A DNA stretch of 64,000 nt from Arthrobacter gandavensis (GCF_009192735.1 NZ_VTFU01000007.1:1-64000), one strand, 5' to 3'. Positions 26,402 through 35,523 are shown, counted from the stretch's first letter. Program-made: numbers and translations. Notes: generated from the letters alone by a model not told the origin.

Positions 26402-27163
26402 ATGACTCCCACAGCTTTGATTACCGGCGCCACCTCGGGCATCGGCGCCGAATTTGCCCGCCAGCTGGCCCACCGCGGCTACAACCTGGTCCTCACCGCC
26501 CGCAATGAACAGCGGCTGAAGGATTCCGCTGCATCGCTGGCCCGGGAATACGCCGTGCAGACGGAGTACATAACGGCGGACCTTTCCGACGCCGACGGCG
26601 TGGAGCTGGTCAGCAGGCGGCTGGAAAAACCGGACATCACCATGCTCGTCAACAACGCCGGCTACGGCTTGAAGAACAACTTTGAACGCAATGACCTGTC
26701 GGCGGAGCTGGACCACCTGAACGTTCTGGTGGCGGCGCCGCTGCAGCTGAGCCACACCGCGCTGAACACCATGCTGTCCCGGCTCGAGGGGCCGGACGGA
26801 CACATTATCAACGTCGCTTCGGTGGCCGGATTCATTCCCCGCGGCACCTACAGTGCGGCCAAGTCCTGGGTCATCACGTTCAGCCGGTGGGCCAACCTCG
26901 CGTACGGCGGCCGCGGCGTGCACGTGACCGCCCTGTGCCCCGGGTTTGTCCACACGGAGTTCCATCAGCGCATGGACATGGACAAAACCGTGTACCCGAA
27001 CTGGATGTGGCTCGACGCCGAACGGGTGGTCCGCGAGGGGCTCGCCGATGCCTTTGCCGGCAAGGGAGTGTCCATCCCGTCCAAACGGTACAAGGCGCTC
27101 GCATGGTTCGGCGCCCGCGGACCGCAGGCGCTGGTGGCGCGGATCGCCGGCCGCGGCCGTTAG
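26402..27163 (+). CDS. short-chain dehydrogenase/reductase
   Basis: This 253-aa SDR has the Rossmann motif ITGATSGIGAEFARQLAHRG (NADP-binding type, with Arg following in LTARNEQR), NNAGYG near residue 85, and the catalytic Tyr/Lys in TYSAAKSW, preceded by Ser in VASVAGF. It belongs to the DltE/YqjQ-like group of broad-specificity reductases and is not assignable to a pathway. An AAAGGTGG site lies 5 nt before the ATG. Confidence 0.85.
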   Translation: MTPTALITGATSGIGAEFARQLAHRGYNLVLTARNEQRLKDSAASLAREYAVQTEYITADLSDADGVELVSRRLEKPDITMLVNNAGYGLKNNFERNDLSAELDHLNVLVAAPLQLSHTALNTMLSRLEGPDGHIINVASVAGFIPRGTYSAAKSWVITFSRWANLAYGGRGVHVTALCPGFVHTEFHQRMDMDKTVYPNWMWLDAERVVREGLADAFAGKGVSIPSKRYKALAWFGARGPQALVARIAGRGR

Positions 27164-27236
27164 CATGCCGGCGCCGGTGCAGCGGCTTCCCGCAACACGG
27201 TGCGTCACGTAACTGGCTCAGGCCCCACCCGGGACT

Positions 27237-27242
27237 TAGTGT
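27237..27242 (+). promoter_or_regulatory. -10 box of a probably leaderless transcript
   Basis: TAGTGT lies 8 nt before the ATG at 27251. It supports this ATG over the in-frame GTG at 27245, which falls too close to the box. Confidence 0.45.
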
Positions 27243-27250
27243 GAGTGGCC

Positions 27251-28579
27251 ATGACCCGCATCACGACACCCAGTACTGCGTATCTGAACCATCTAGACAC
27301 GGAAACCGCACGGCGCATGCAGACGGCACAGGCTGCGGAATCGCCCTTTGCGGGAGCTTCGGCCGACATGGCCGCCGCGGTGGAAGCGCGGGTGGATGCC
27401 CTCGCCGCGGACCTTGCCGAGGTTGTCCACACGCTGCACAAGGATCCTGAAACCGCCTATGAGGAGCACCGCAGCGCAGCCTTCCTCGCGGATGTGCTGA
27501 ACCGGCACGGCATCAAGGCCGAGCTTGGTGCCCATGGGGTTTCCACCGCGCTGCGGGCCGAGATCGGTTCCAGCGCCGGACCGGCAGTGGCCATCCTCAG
27601 CGAATATGACGCCCTGCCCGAAGTGGGCCACGCCTGCGGCCACAACGTCATTGCCGCCACCGGCGTCGGCGCCTTCATCGCCCTCGCCAAAACCCTGGAA
27701 GAAGATCCGGAAGCCTTTCCCGGCCGGGTCGTGTTCCTGGGCACCCCGGCGGAGGAAGGGCACTCGGGCAAGGAGATCATGGCCCGCAACGGTGCTTTCG
27801 ACGGCATCGACGCGGCCATCATGGTCCACCCCTACGCCATGGACCTCGCCGAGCAGGTCTGGCTCGGCCGGCGGCTGCTCACCGTCACGTTCTCCGGCAT
27901 GGCGGCGCATGCCTCCGCCCAGCCCTTCATGGGCCGCAACGCACTGGACGCCGCATCGCTGGCGTACACCGGCATTGGGCTGCTCCGCCAGCAGCTGCCA
28001 CCGGCGGACCGCGTGCACGCCATCATCACGGAGGGCGGGCAGCGTCCAAGCGTCATCCCGGAAAAGGCCGTCCTGAAGCTCTATGCGCGGTCCAAGTACC
28101 CCGACACCCTCAAGGACCTCAGCGGCCGGCTCGAAGATATTGCCACCGGAGCCGCGCTCATGACGGGCACGGCGGTGGACATCAGCTGGGATGAGCATCC
28201 TCCGTCGCTGCCGGTTCGCACCAACTCTGCCCTGACCGGCCGATGGGTTGCAGCACAGGAGCGCCGGGGACGCAGCCCGCTGCCCGGCGGCGTCGTGTCC
28301 GAGACGATTGCGGCGTCCACCGACTTCGGCAATGTCAGCTACCGGATCCCCGGCATCCACCCCCTGATCGGCATCGCGCCGGCGGACGTGGCACTGCATA
28401 CCCGTGCTTTCGCGGATGCGGCCGGTTCCCCCGCTGCCGAATCAGGAGCGGTCGACGGCGCCGCGGGACTCGCACTGACCGCCCTGGATTACCTCTGCGA
28501 TTCCGAACTGCGCGAGGCGGTGGCCCGGGAGTTCGCCGACGCCGGCGGGCCCGTGGACGTCCCCTCCTATTTCGACTGA
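27251..28579 (+). CDS. M20-family amidohydrolase (AbgB-like)
   Basis: This 442-aa metallo-amidohydrolase of peptidase family M20 has metal-site segments LSEYDALPEVGHACGHNVIAATG near residues 117-138 and GTPAEEGHSGKEIM near 160, and a dimerisation domain with HASAQPF near 217. The closest relatives are AbgB-type p-aminobenzoyl-glutamate hydrolases and indole-acetyl-amino-acid hydrolases. It is followed by an abgT gene 42 bp away, which fits AbgB. There is no second hydrolase subunit like AbgA. The N-terminal 35 residues before the domain are not conserved in the family as I recall it. Confidence 0.82.
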   Translation: MTRITTPSTAYLNHLDTETARRMQTAQAAESPFAGASADMAAAVEARVDALAADLAEVVHTLHKDPETAYEEHRSAAFLADVLNRHGIKAELGAHGVSTALRAEIGSSAGPAVAILSEYDALPEVGHACGHNVIAATGVGAFIALAKTLEEDPEAFPGRVVFLGTPAEEGHSGKEIMARNGAFDGIDAAIMVHPYAMDLAEQVWLGRRLLTVTFSGMAAHASAQPFMGRNALDAASLAYTGIGLLRQQLPPADRVHAIITEGGQRPSVIPEKAVLKLYARSKYPDTLKDLSGRLEDIATGAALMTGTAVDISWDEHPPSLPVRTNSALTGRWVAAQERRGRSPLPGGVVSETIAASTDFGNVSYRIPGIHPLIGIAPADVALHTRAFADAAGSPAAESGAVDGAAGLALTALDYLCDSELREAVAREFADAGGPVDVPSYFD

Positions 28580-28621
28580 TCCGGTAAGCCCAACATTCCC
28601 AGAGCAGGAAAGAGGACTGGA

Positions 28622-30235
28622 ATGAGAACTCAGCATCAAGCCCTGCGTGCCGGCCGCAGCAGCCTTCCCGACCGTCTCCTGGGCGGTGTGGAGAGAATCG
28701 GCAACAAGTTGCCGGACCCGTTCATGCTTTTCCTGTTCCTCTTCCTGGCGGTGGCCGTGGTGTCCACCGCCATGGCCTGGGCCAACGTTGTGGTCACCGT
28801 GCCCGGCGCCGCGGAGGAAACCGTCATCAAGGGCTTCTTCACCGCTGAGGGGATGAGCTGGTTCACCACCACCCTTGGCGCAAACTACCTGGGCTTTCCG
28901 CCGCTGGCCACCGTGCTTCCGATCCTGCTGGCCGTGGGCGTGGCGGAGAAATCCGGGCTGCTTTCGGCGTTGATCCGAAAGGCCTTCGGCTCCGCTCCCC
29001 GATGGGCGCTGCCGTACGCCGTCGGCTTGGTGGGGGTCACCGGATCCATCATGTCCGACGCCGCCTTTGTGGTTATTCCGCCGCTGGCGGCACTGGTTTT
29101 CAAGGCCGCGGGCCGGCATCCGGTCGCCGGCCTGCTGGGTGGTTTTGCCGCGGCCGGCGCGGGCTACTCCACGTCCATGCTGGTCACGAGCCTGGATGCG
29201 CTGTTCGCCGGAATCACCACCGCCGTGACTGAAACCCTGCCGAATCCCGGTGCGGCGGTAAACCCGCTGTCCAACTACTTCTTCAACTTTGCCTCCTCGC
29301 TGGTGCTGATCCTGCTGGCCGGGTTCATCATCGACAAAATCCTGGAACCCCGCCTGACCCGGCAGGGAGTTCCCACCGAGGAAACGGCGGCAGACGACGA
29401 CGGCGACACCGACGGCGGAGCATCATCCGGCGCCCCGGCGGCCGCACCCGCTCTTTCCTCGGTGCTGAGCCCGGTGGAACGCCGCGGTGTCCTGTGGGCC
29501 GTTATTGTGGGAGCCGCCGTCGCACTCCTGATCCTGGTGGGTGCGCTGCTGCCTGACTCGCCGTGGCGCAACGAGGATGGCGGGTTCCTGCCCAAGTCCC
29601 CGCTGCTGAGCTCGATCGTCTTCATCGTGTTTGTCCTGTTCACCGTCCCGGGACTCGTTTACGGCAAGATCACCGGAACCATCGCCTCCGGCAAAGACGT
29701 TCCGCGGGTCATGGGTGCCTCGATCAAGGACATGAGCGGATTCCTGGTGCTCGCGTTCATCCTGGGGCAGTTCATTGCCCTGTTCAACTGGTCCGGAATC
29801 GGCAACTGGATTGCGGTGGCCGGAGCATCCGGGCTGGAGTCCATCGGCCTGACCGGCTATCCGGCGATTGTCGGCTTCATCCTGCTGGCCTCGGTGCTGA
29901 ACCTGTTCATCATTTCCGGCTCGGCCATGTGGACCCTGATGGCATCGGTCTTTGTGCCCATGTTTGCCCTGCTCGGATTCGAGCCGGCCTTCATCCAGGG
30001 CGCGTTCCGGGCGGGGGACTCCGCAACGCAGATCCTCACCCCGCTGAACCCGTACATGATCGTGCTGCTGACCATGCTGCGCAAGTACGAGCCCCAGGCA
30101 GGCCTTGGCACCGTCATTGCCCGGATGCTTCCCTTCACCATCCTCTTCTGGCTGGCCTGGGTTGCCGTGCTGACGGTCTTCTTCATCTTCGACCTGCCCA
30201 TGGGACCGGGCAACGGAATATACATCGGCGGCTAG
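28622..30235 (+). CDS. abgT: AbgT-family transporter (p-aminobenzoyl-glutamate type)
   Basis: This 537-aa membrane protein of the AbgT family has a short cytoplasmic start, about 10-12 helices, and a hydrophilic loop of about 40 residues near 260-290 (rich in Asp/Glu and Ala). Family marks are RLLGGVERIGNKLPDPFMLF at the N-terminus and GAGYSTSMLVTSLDALFAGIT and SGSAMWTLMASVFVPMFALLG later. E. coli AbgT imports p-aminobenzoyl-glutamate. Other members have been reported to export sulfonamides, so direction is open. AGAGGA precedes the ATG. It sits between an M20 amidohydrolase gene and an ATP-grasp gene, all in one direction. Confidence 0.88.
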   Translation: MRTQHQALRAGRSSLPDRLLGGVERIGNKLPDPFMLFLFLFLAVAVVSTAMAWANVVVTVPGAAEETVIKGFFTAEGMSWFTTTLGANYLGFPPLATVLPILLAVGVAEKSGLLSALIRKAFGSAPRWALPYAVGLVGVTGSIMSDAAFVVIPPLAALVFKAAGRHPVAGLLGGFAAAGAGYSTSMLVTSLDALFAGITTAVTETLPNPGAAVNPLSNYFFNFASSLVLILLAGFIIDKILEPRLTRQGVPTEETAADDDGDTDGGASSGAPAAAPALSSVLSPVERRGVLWAVIVGAAVALLILVGALLPDSPWRNEDGGFLPKSPLLSSIVFIVFVLFTVPGLVYGKITGTIASGKDVPRVMGASIKDMSGFLVLAFILGQFIALFNWSGIGNWIAVAGASGLESIGLTGYPAIVGFILLASVLNLFIISGSAMWTLMASVFVPMFALLGFEPAFIQGAFRAGDSATQILTPLNPYMIVLLTMLRKYEPQAGLGTVIARMLPFTILFWLAWVAVLTVFFIFDLPMGPGNGIYIGG

Positions 30236-30305
30236 GCGCTGCATGACATCAACAACGCAGAAACACCCCAGAGCCAACAGCGGCCCGAGGAAAGGCACTT
30301 TGACC

Positions 30306-31268
30306 ATGAGCTCCACCAGCCCCAAGATCTACGCCCTGCACGAGAATCCCGAGTGGTTCCCTCCGTTTGCCCGCGCCTTCGAAGCCGAGGGCCTGGAGGT
30401 GGAGGAATGGCTGCTCACCGACGGCGTCCTCGACCTGGACTCGGTACCGCCGGAAGGCATCTTCTGGTCGCGGATCAGCGCCTCCTCGCATACGCGCGAC
30501 CACGGGCTGTCCAAGGACTACGCGCGGGCGGTGCTGTCCTGGCTCGAAGCCCACGGCCGGCGCACGGTTAACGGACGGCGGATCCTGGAACTGGAAATGA
30601 GCAAAGTGGACCAGCTCACCGCACTCCGCGCCGCCGGGATCGACACCCCGCGCACCGTTGCCGCCGTTGGCCGGGAGCAGATCCTGGCTGCCGCCAAGGA
30701 ATTTGCCGCGCCGTTCATCACCAAGCACAACCAGGGCGGCAAGGGCCTGGGGGTGCGCAAATTCGAATCCCACGGTGAGCTCGCCGACTACGTGGCCGGT
30801 CCGGACTTCGAGGAGCCGGCCGACGGCATCACCCTGATCCAGGAGTTCATTGTTGCCGCCGAACCCTTCATCACCCGGGTGGAAATCGTCGGCGGGGAAT
30901 TCATCTATGCCATCAAGGCGGACACGGCCCGCGGCGGATTCCAGCTGTGCCCCGCCGATGCCTGCGCGATCGACCCCTCCACCGGCAAACCGATCATGCC
31001 GCCGGGGGCCACCATCGCACCGGACGAGGACACGCAGCTCTTCAGCATCCGGGAAGGCTTTGACCATCCGATCATTGGCAAGTACCTCGACTTCGCCAAG
31101 CGCACCGGGCTGGAGGTGTGCGGCATCGAGTTCATGGAAACCGCCGACGGCCGCATCCTCACCTATGACGTGAACACCAACACCAACTACAACGCGGCGG
31201 TTGAGGCGGCGGCTCCTCGCTCGGCTCCCCGGGCGCTGGCGCAGTACCTCAAGGGCCTCCCGGCCTGA
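30306..31268 (+). CDS. ATP-grasp (RimK-type) ligase
   Basis: This 320-aa protein has the ATP-grasp fold. The adenine-binding and lid region is seen in AAPFITKHNQGGKGLGVRKFES near residues 135-155. A metal-binding acidic strand and asparagines appear in IEFMETADGRILTYDVNTNTNYN near the C-terminus. It resembles RimK/alpha-L-glutamate-ligase relatives, which join an acyl phosphate to an amine. Substrates are unknown. The start at 30306 follows GAGGAAAGG. The open frame from 30243 lacks a ribosome site. It is 70 bp after abgT. An amide-forming enzyme beside an amide hydrolase and a transporter is an unusual mix. Confidence 0.78.
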   Translation: MSSTSPKIYALHENPEWFPPFARAFEAEGLEVEEWLLTDGVLDLDSVPPEGIFWSRISASSHTRDHGLSKDYARAVLSWLEAHGRRTVNGRRILELEMSKVDQLTALRAAGIDTPRTVAAVGREQILAAAKEFAAPFITKHNQGGKGLGVRKFESHGELADYVAGPDFEEPADGITLIQEFIVAAEPFITRVEIVGGEFIYAIKADTARGGFQLCPADACAIDPSTGKPIMPPGATIAPDEDTQLFSIREGFDHPIIGKYLDFAKRTGLEVCGIEFMETADGRILTYDVNTNTNYNAAVEAAAPRSAPRALAQYLKGLPA

Positions 31269-31322
31269 CCGCGGAGGCTGCTGCGGGCCGGAATGTCGTG
31301 CAGTGGTTTCGGACAACTTTTT

Positions 31323-31359
31323 TAATCCCCGGCCCGTCCCGTCGCTATAGTCGGGATTA
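31323..31359. promoter_or_regulatory. inverted repeat upstream of the acyl-CoA ligase gene
   Basis: TAATCCC at 31323-31329 and GGGATTA at 31353-31359 form a 7-bp inverted repeat around a TATAGT sequence (31346-31351) that could be the -10 box of the ligase gene. It may be an operator, for example for a fatty-acid-responsive repressor. That is speculative. Confidence 0.35.
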
Positions 31360-31382
31360 ACCGAACTGAAGGAGCTTCGTCA

Positions 31383-33071
31383 ATGACTGCTGCCCAGGAA
31401 CCGCTGTGGGTCAAGAACTACCAGCCCGGAGTTCCGGCAACCATTGAGCTGCCCACCGAGTCCCTGACAGCCATGGTTGAGGACGCCGTCGCCCGCTTTG
31501 GGCCCAAGGTGGCACTGGAATTTTTCGGTGCCGAAACCACGTACACGCAATTGGGCGAGAAGATCGACCGCGCCGCGGAAGGCCTGCGGAGGCTCGGAGT
31601 GGGCCGGGGACACCGGGTGGCCATCGTGCTGCCGAACTGCCCCCAGTACCTCATCGCGTTCTACGCGGTGCTGCGCCTGGGCGCCGTCGTCGTCGGCCAC
31701 AACCCGCTGTACACGGAGCGCGAACTGCGCCACCAGTTTGAAAACCACGGTGCGCAGGTGGCCATCGTTTGGGACAAGGCCGTGGAGAAGATCCAGGGTT
31801 TCCCGGACGACATCGCGGTGAAGACGATTATTGCCGTGGACATCACCAAGGCCATGCCGCGGATGAAGCGGATGGCCCTGAGCCTGCCGCTGCCGAAGCT
31901 GCGCCGCACCCGTGCCGGGCTGACAACCAAGACCGAAAACACGATGTCCTGGGAGAAACTGCTCAGCGCGCCGCGGATCGACAGCGCCCACCCGCGCCCC
32001 TCGGTGAATGACCTGGCGGCGCTGCAGTACACCTCGGGCACCACCGGCATTCCCAAGGGCGTCATGCTGACCCACTACAACCTGCGCTCCAACGCGCTGC
32101 AGGGGCAGGCCTGGATGCACGGCGCGGAAGAGGGCAAGGAAGTCATCTTCGGAGTGCTGCCAATGTTCCATGCCTTCGGCCTGACGCTGTACCTGACCTT
32201 CGCAATGCTGACCGGTTCCCGTCTGGTGCTGTTCCCCAAGTTCGACGTGGACCTGGTCCTGACAGCGGCCAAGAAGTCCCCGCCCACCGTGTTCTGCGCC
32301 GTGCCGCCCATCTACGAAAAAACGGCGCTGGAGTCCAAGAAGCGCGGCATTGACCTCTCGACCATCCGCTTTGCCATTTCCGGGGCCATGACGCTTCCGG
32401 CCGCAACCGTGAAGCTGTGGGAAGAAGTGTCCGGCGGGCTGCTGGTGGAGGGTTACGGCCTCACCGAGTCCTCGCCGGTGGCGCTGGGCAACCCGTTCGC
32501 CGAGTCGCGGCGCAACGGCACCATCGGCGTTCCGTTCCCCAGCACCGAAATGCGGGTGGCGGACCCCGAGCACCCGGAGAACGACGTTCCCGCCGGCGAA
32601 CGCGGCGAGCTGCTGATCCGCGGGCCGCAGGTCTTTGCCGGTTACTGGAACAACGCCGAGGACACCGAACAGGTCCTGCTCGACGGAGGCTGGCTGCGGA
32701 CCGGCGACATCGTCACCGTTGACGCGGACGGTTTCGTGAAAGTGGTGGACCGCCGCAAGGAACTGATCATCACCGGCGGCTTCAACGTGTCGCCCAGCGA
32801 GGTGGAAGAGGTGCTGCGCAGCAACCAGGACATTGCCGACGTGGCCGTGGTGGGCCTTCCCCGGGCCGACGGCGGCGAGCAGGTGGTGGCCGCCGTCGTG
32901 CTGCAGCCGGGAACGGAACTGGACGAAGGGGGCCTGCGTGCCTGGTGCCGCGAGCGCCTGACGCCCTACAAGGTTCCGCGCCGGATTTTCGCCGTGGACG
33001 AGCTGCCCAAATCGATGCTGGGCAAGGTTCTCCGCCGCGAGGTGCGGGCACTTTTGACCGACTCGAAGTAG
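31383..33071 (+). CDS. fadD: long-chain acyl-CoA synthetase
   Basis: This 562-aa ANL-superfamily adenylating enzyme has the AMP/phosphate loop YTSGTTGIPKGVMLTHYN near residue 218, LVEGYGLTESSPVA (adenine/acyl pocket), the hinge TGDIVTVDADGFVKVVDRRKELI, and the C-terminal catalytic lysine in PKSMLGKVLRR. It activates long-chain fatty acids to acyl-CoA for degradation or lipid synthesis at the cytoplasmic membrane face. Chain length is not readable. GAAGGAGC precedes the ATG at 31383. Upstream lies an inverted repeat that could be an operator. Confidence 0.88.
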   Translation: MTAAQEPLWVKNYQPGVPATIELPTESLTAMVEDAVARFGPKVALEFFGAETTYTQLGEKIDRAAEGLRRLGVGRGHRVAIVLPNCPQYLIAFYAVLRLGAVVVGHNPLYTERELRHQFENHGAQVAIVWDKAVEKIQGFPDDIAVKTIIAVDITKAMPRMKRMALSLPLPKLRRTRAGLTTKTENTMSWEKLLSAPRIDSAHPRPSVNDLAALQYTSGTTGIPKGVMLTHYNLRSNALQGQAWMHGAEEGKEVIFGVLPMFHAFGLTLYLTFAMLTGSRLVLFPKFDVDLVLTAAKKSPPTVFCAVPPIYEKTALESKKRGIDLSTIRFAISGAMTLPAATVKLWEEVSGGLLVEGYGLTESSPVALGNPFAESRRNGTIGVPFPSTEMRVADPEHPENDVPAGERGELLIRGPQVFAGYWNNAEDTEQVLLDGGWLRTGDIVTVDADGFVKVVDRRKELIITGGFNVSPSEVEEVLRSNQDIADVAVVGLPRADGGEQVVAAVVLQPGTELDEGGLRAWCRERLTPYKVPRRIFAVDELPKSMLGKVLRREVRALLTDSK

Positions 33072-33091
33072 GGCTGGCCAAGCACTACCTA

Positions 33092-33120
33092 TTGACGCTC
33101 TGAAGCTGTTGCGTTGGAAT
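33092..33120 (+). promoter_or_regulatory. possible promoter of the PRC-barrel/DUF2382 gene
   Basis: TTGACG (33092-33097) and TGGAAT (33115-33120) are 17 bp apart. If used, it gives a 5' leader of about 190 nt before the gene at 33320. The rest of the gap holds nothing else I can identify. Confidence 0.35.
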
Positions 33121-33319
33121 GATAAGCAGGCTTGGGATTCCAGGCTGAGTCGCCAAAAGGGCCTCCACAAGGCTCACACCGGGGTTTGGCGTGCGCCCGC
33201 CAAAGGCCGTTCGGCTCCGCATTCCTCCGCCGTTCGTCCTTCGAAGCAACCGGCATGCTCCGGTCCAACGTGAATAAACACCGGACAACGGTGATGGTTC
33301 GCAGCTGAAGGAGAACAAC

Positions 33320-34357
33320 ATGATCAGCAATCAGCAAGTCGAAGGCCTTATGGCCGGTTCGGGTAATGTGCTGGGACCCAATGGAGACAAGATTGGCTCC
33401 GTGGGGACGTTCTACCTGGACGACCAGACCAACGAACCCGCATGGGTGACCGTGAACACTGGCCTGTTTGGCACCAACGAGTCTTTCGTCCCGCTCAGCG
33501 AGGCAACCGTCGAGGGCGTGGACGTGCTGGTGCCCTACTCCAAGGACGAGGTGAAGAATTCTCCGCAGGTCGAGTCGGACGGATCCATTTCCCCGGAAGA
33601 GGAAGTGACCCTCTACCGCTACTACGGATTCACGTACGACGACGGCTCCGCTGACACCGGCACCATGGACGCCGGCCTGGGAACCAGCACCATGGAACCC
33701 GGTACGGGCACCATGACCGACCGTGACTCCATGACCGGCAGCGGCACCGGTACCGACAGCAGCACGGGGGTGGACCGCGGTTTCGGTGACGACAGCGACA
33801 TCACCCGCTCCGGCGCCGGCACTTCCTCCGGCATTGGAACATCCTCGGGAACCGTGGGGCACGATACGTCGGGGCCCACCACCGACGACGCGATGACCCG
33901 GTCGGAAGAGCAGCTTGACGTGGGAACCGAGACCCGGCAGACCGGCAAGGCGCGCCTGCGCAAGTATGTCGTCACCGAAACTGTCACCACGCAGGTCCCG
34001 GTCAGTCACGAGGAAGTCCGGGTGGAGCGGGAGCCGATTACCGACGCCAACGTCGATTCCGCCATGTCCGGTCCCGAGCTCAGCGAAGAAGAGCACGAGG
34101 TGACTCTTCACGCCGAGGAACCGGTGGTCGATAAGAAGACCGTTCCGGTGGAGCGGGTCCGGCTCGACACCGAGACCGTCACCGACACCGAGAGCGTGAC
34201 CGAGGAAGTGAGCAAGGAGCAGATCGAGACGGATGTGGACGGCTCCGCACGCCGTTCCAGTCATGAGGGCTCGGGACAACACAGTTCGGGACACGACAGC
34301 TCAGGACACGGCGGTTCCGGACATGACAGTTCAGGCGGTTCCAGTTCCGGACGGTAA
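33320..34357 (+). CDS. PRC-barrel and DUF2382 domain stress-type protein
   Basis: This 345-aa protein starts with a PRC-barrel domain (about residues 1-100; SGNVLGPNGDKIGSVGTFYLDD, FVPLSEATVEG). A long linker of about 90 residues follows, made almost only of Gly, Ser, Thr and Asp. The DUF2382 domain runs about 200-310 (RLRKYVVTETVTTQVPVSHEE, VRVEREPI, and VVDKKTVPVERVRL). The last 30 residues are a His/Ser/Gly repeat tail (GHDSSG units). Such proteins are found in actinobacteria and Deinococcus and are associated with general stress. Biochemical function is unknown. GAAGGAGA lies before the ATG. Confidence 0.85.
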   Translation: MISNQQVEGLMAGSGNVLGPNGDKIGSVGTFYLDDQTNEPAWVTVNTGLFGTNESFVPLSEATVEGVDVLVPYSKDEVKNSPQVESDGSISPEEEVTLYRYYGFTYDDGSADTGTMDAGLGTSTMEPGTGTMTDRDSMTGSGTGTDSSTGVDRGFGDDSDITRSGAGTSSGIGTSSGTVGHDTSGPTTDDAMTRSEEQLDVGTETRQTGKARLRKYVVTETVTTQVPVSHEEVRVEREPITDANVDSAMSGPELSEEEHEVTLHAEEPVVDKKTVPVERVRLDTETVTDTESVTEEVSKEQIETDVDGSARRSSHEGSGQHSSGHDSSGHGGSGHDSSGGSSSGR

Positions 34358-34417
34358 TCCCGCCGCTTCTGGCCGAATACCGGCATAGATACTGCACCAT
34401 AAACACCGCACCAGACA

Positions 34418-34447
34418 CTGCAGCCCCGGCACCGGCCGGGGCTGCAG
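34418..34447. terminator. convergent hairpin terminator
   Basis: A perfect 12-bp stem (CTGCAGCCCCGG / CCGGGGCTGCAG) with a 6-nt loop is followed by CGTTT. It lies between the DUF2382 gene and the convergent LysR-type gene and can serve both. Confidence 0.8.
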
Positions 34448-34462
34448 CGTTTAAACGGGCTC

Positions 34463-35377
34463 TTATTCAGCAGGCGGCGGCTGCGAGGCCACCGTCCGCG
34501 CCGTCCGCTCCAGCACCTCGCGGCAGGCCAGCACCGCGGGCCGGCGGCTGCCGGCCCGGCGCACCGAGGTAAAGATGCTGCGCCGGGGCTTGCCGTTCAG
34601 TTCGAGCAGCCGGACGCTTGGCTCGCGTCCGGTCCAGACCAGATCCGGCATCAGCGCCACGGCATTGCCTGACTCGATCAGGCGGATTTGCGCCTGCAGG
34701 TCCGCCGTTTCGTAGCGCACGTCCGGCTCGAAGCCCGCGCGCCGGCAGGCCTGTTCCGCCCAGTGGCGGGAAGCGGCTCCCCGCGGCTCCATAACCCACG
34801 GCAGGTCCGCCGTGTCTGCCAGCGACTGCACCGGCTGCAGCCCCTCATGGGGTACGGCCAGCCGGATGGCGTCGGAGGTCAAATGCACGCGGTCCAGTTC
34901 GGGGTGCCGCACGGCGGCGTGGCCCGGGTACTGCTCCGCAATCACCACATCGAAGTCGCGCGCCCAGGTTTCGTACAGCGCTGTTTCGGGTTCCCGCTGC
35001 ACCATTTCCACCCGGAGGTCGGGATGCTCCCGGCGCAGCAGGGACAGTGCGCCGGGCATCAGGGCCAGGGCAGCCGATTGAAACACCGCCACCCTGATCC
35101 TTCCGGTGACTGTGGTCAGTGAGGAGGCCAGATCCGCTTCGGCCCGTTCCAGCGATTCCAGGATGTCGGATGTATGCGCCACCAGGATTTCCGCCTGCGG
35201 GGTCAGCTGCACTCCGCGGCCGGTTTTCCGCAGCAATTCAACCCCAACGTCCTTCTCCAGCAGGGCCAGCTGCTGGGATACGGCGGAGGGACTGAGCCCC
35301 AGGGCCTCGGCAACCGCCGCCAGGGTTCCGCGCACCTTCACCTCGCGCAAAAGGTTCATTCTGCGTACGTCCAGCAA
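34463..35377 (-). CDS. LysR-family transcriptional regulator divergent from putA
   Basis: This 304-aa regulator has an N-terminal LysR helix-turn-helix (AAVAEALGLSPSAVSQQLALLEKDVGVELLRKTGRGVQLT) and a periplasmic-binding-like effector domain from about residue 90. The start is the TTG at 35377, because the family typically begins LDVRRL and GGAGGAAG lies 5 nt upstream. The ATG at 35359 has no such site. It is divergent from putA across 146 bp that contains two palindromes, so it probably controls putA in response to proline or a related metabolite, and may repress itself. The effector is not shown by the sequence. Confidence 0.86.
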   Translation of the reverse strand: MLDVRRMNLLREVKVRGTLAAVAEALGLSPSAVSQQLALLEKDVGVELLRKTGRGVQLTPQAEILVAHTSDILESLERAEADLASSLTTVTGRIRVAVFQSAALALMPGALSLLRREHPDLRVEMVQREPETALYETWARDFDVVIAEQYPGHAAVRHPELDRVHLTSDAIRLAVPHEGLQPVQSLADTADLPWVMEPRGAASRHWAEQACRRAGFEPDVRYETADLQAQIRLIESGNAVALMPDLVWTGREPSVRLLELNGKPRRSIFTSVRRAGSRRPAVLACREVLERTARTVASQPPPAE

Positions 35378-35413
35378 GGGCTTCCTCCGGTGTTTTTCCT
35401 GCCCACAAATTCA

Positions 35414-35479
35414 TTAGTAAAACTAACCTATATGCGTAAGAAAACCGACCTTTGCCTTACGTGACTTTGCGCGGATACT
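35414..35479 (+). promoter_or_regulatory. LysR-putA intergenic control region
   Basis: It holds a perfect palindrome TTAGT-AAA-ACTAA (35414-35426), a 6-bp inverted repeat CGTAAG / CTTACG (35435-35440 and 35456-35461), and a likely putA promoter with TTGCCT (35452-35457), a 16-bp spacer and GATACT (35474-35479). The inverted repeats are the kind of site LysR regulators bind. The second one overlaps the -35 box. Confidence 0.5.
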
Positions 35480-35523
35480 TAGAGAAAGCATCAATCAGTC
35501 GCACGTCGAAAAGAGCTGGCCGC

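Noticed and set aside
31380-33170. 596-residue open frame on the minus strand across fadD
   Set aside because: The ANL motifs are on the plus strand with a ribosome site. The opposite frame is a chance product of high-GC codon bias and matches no family.
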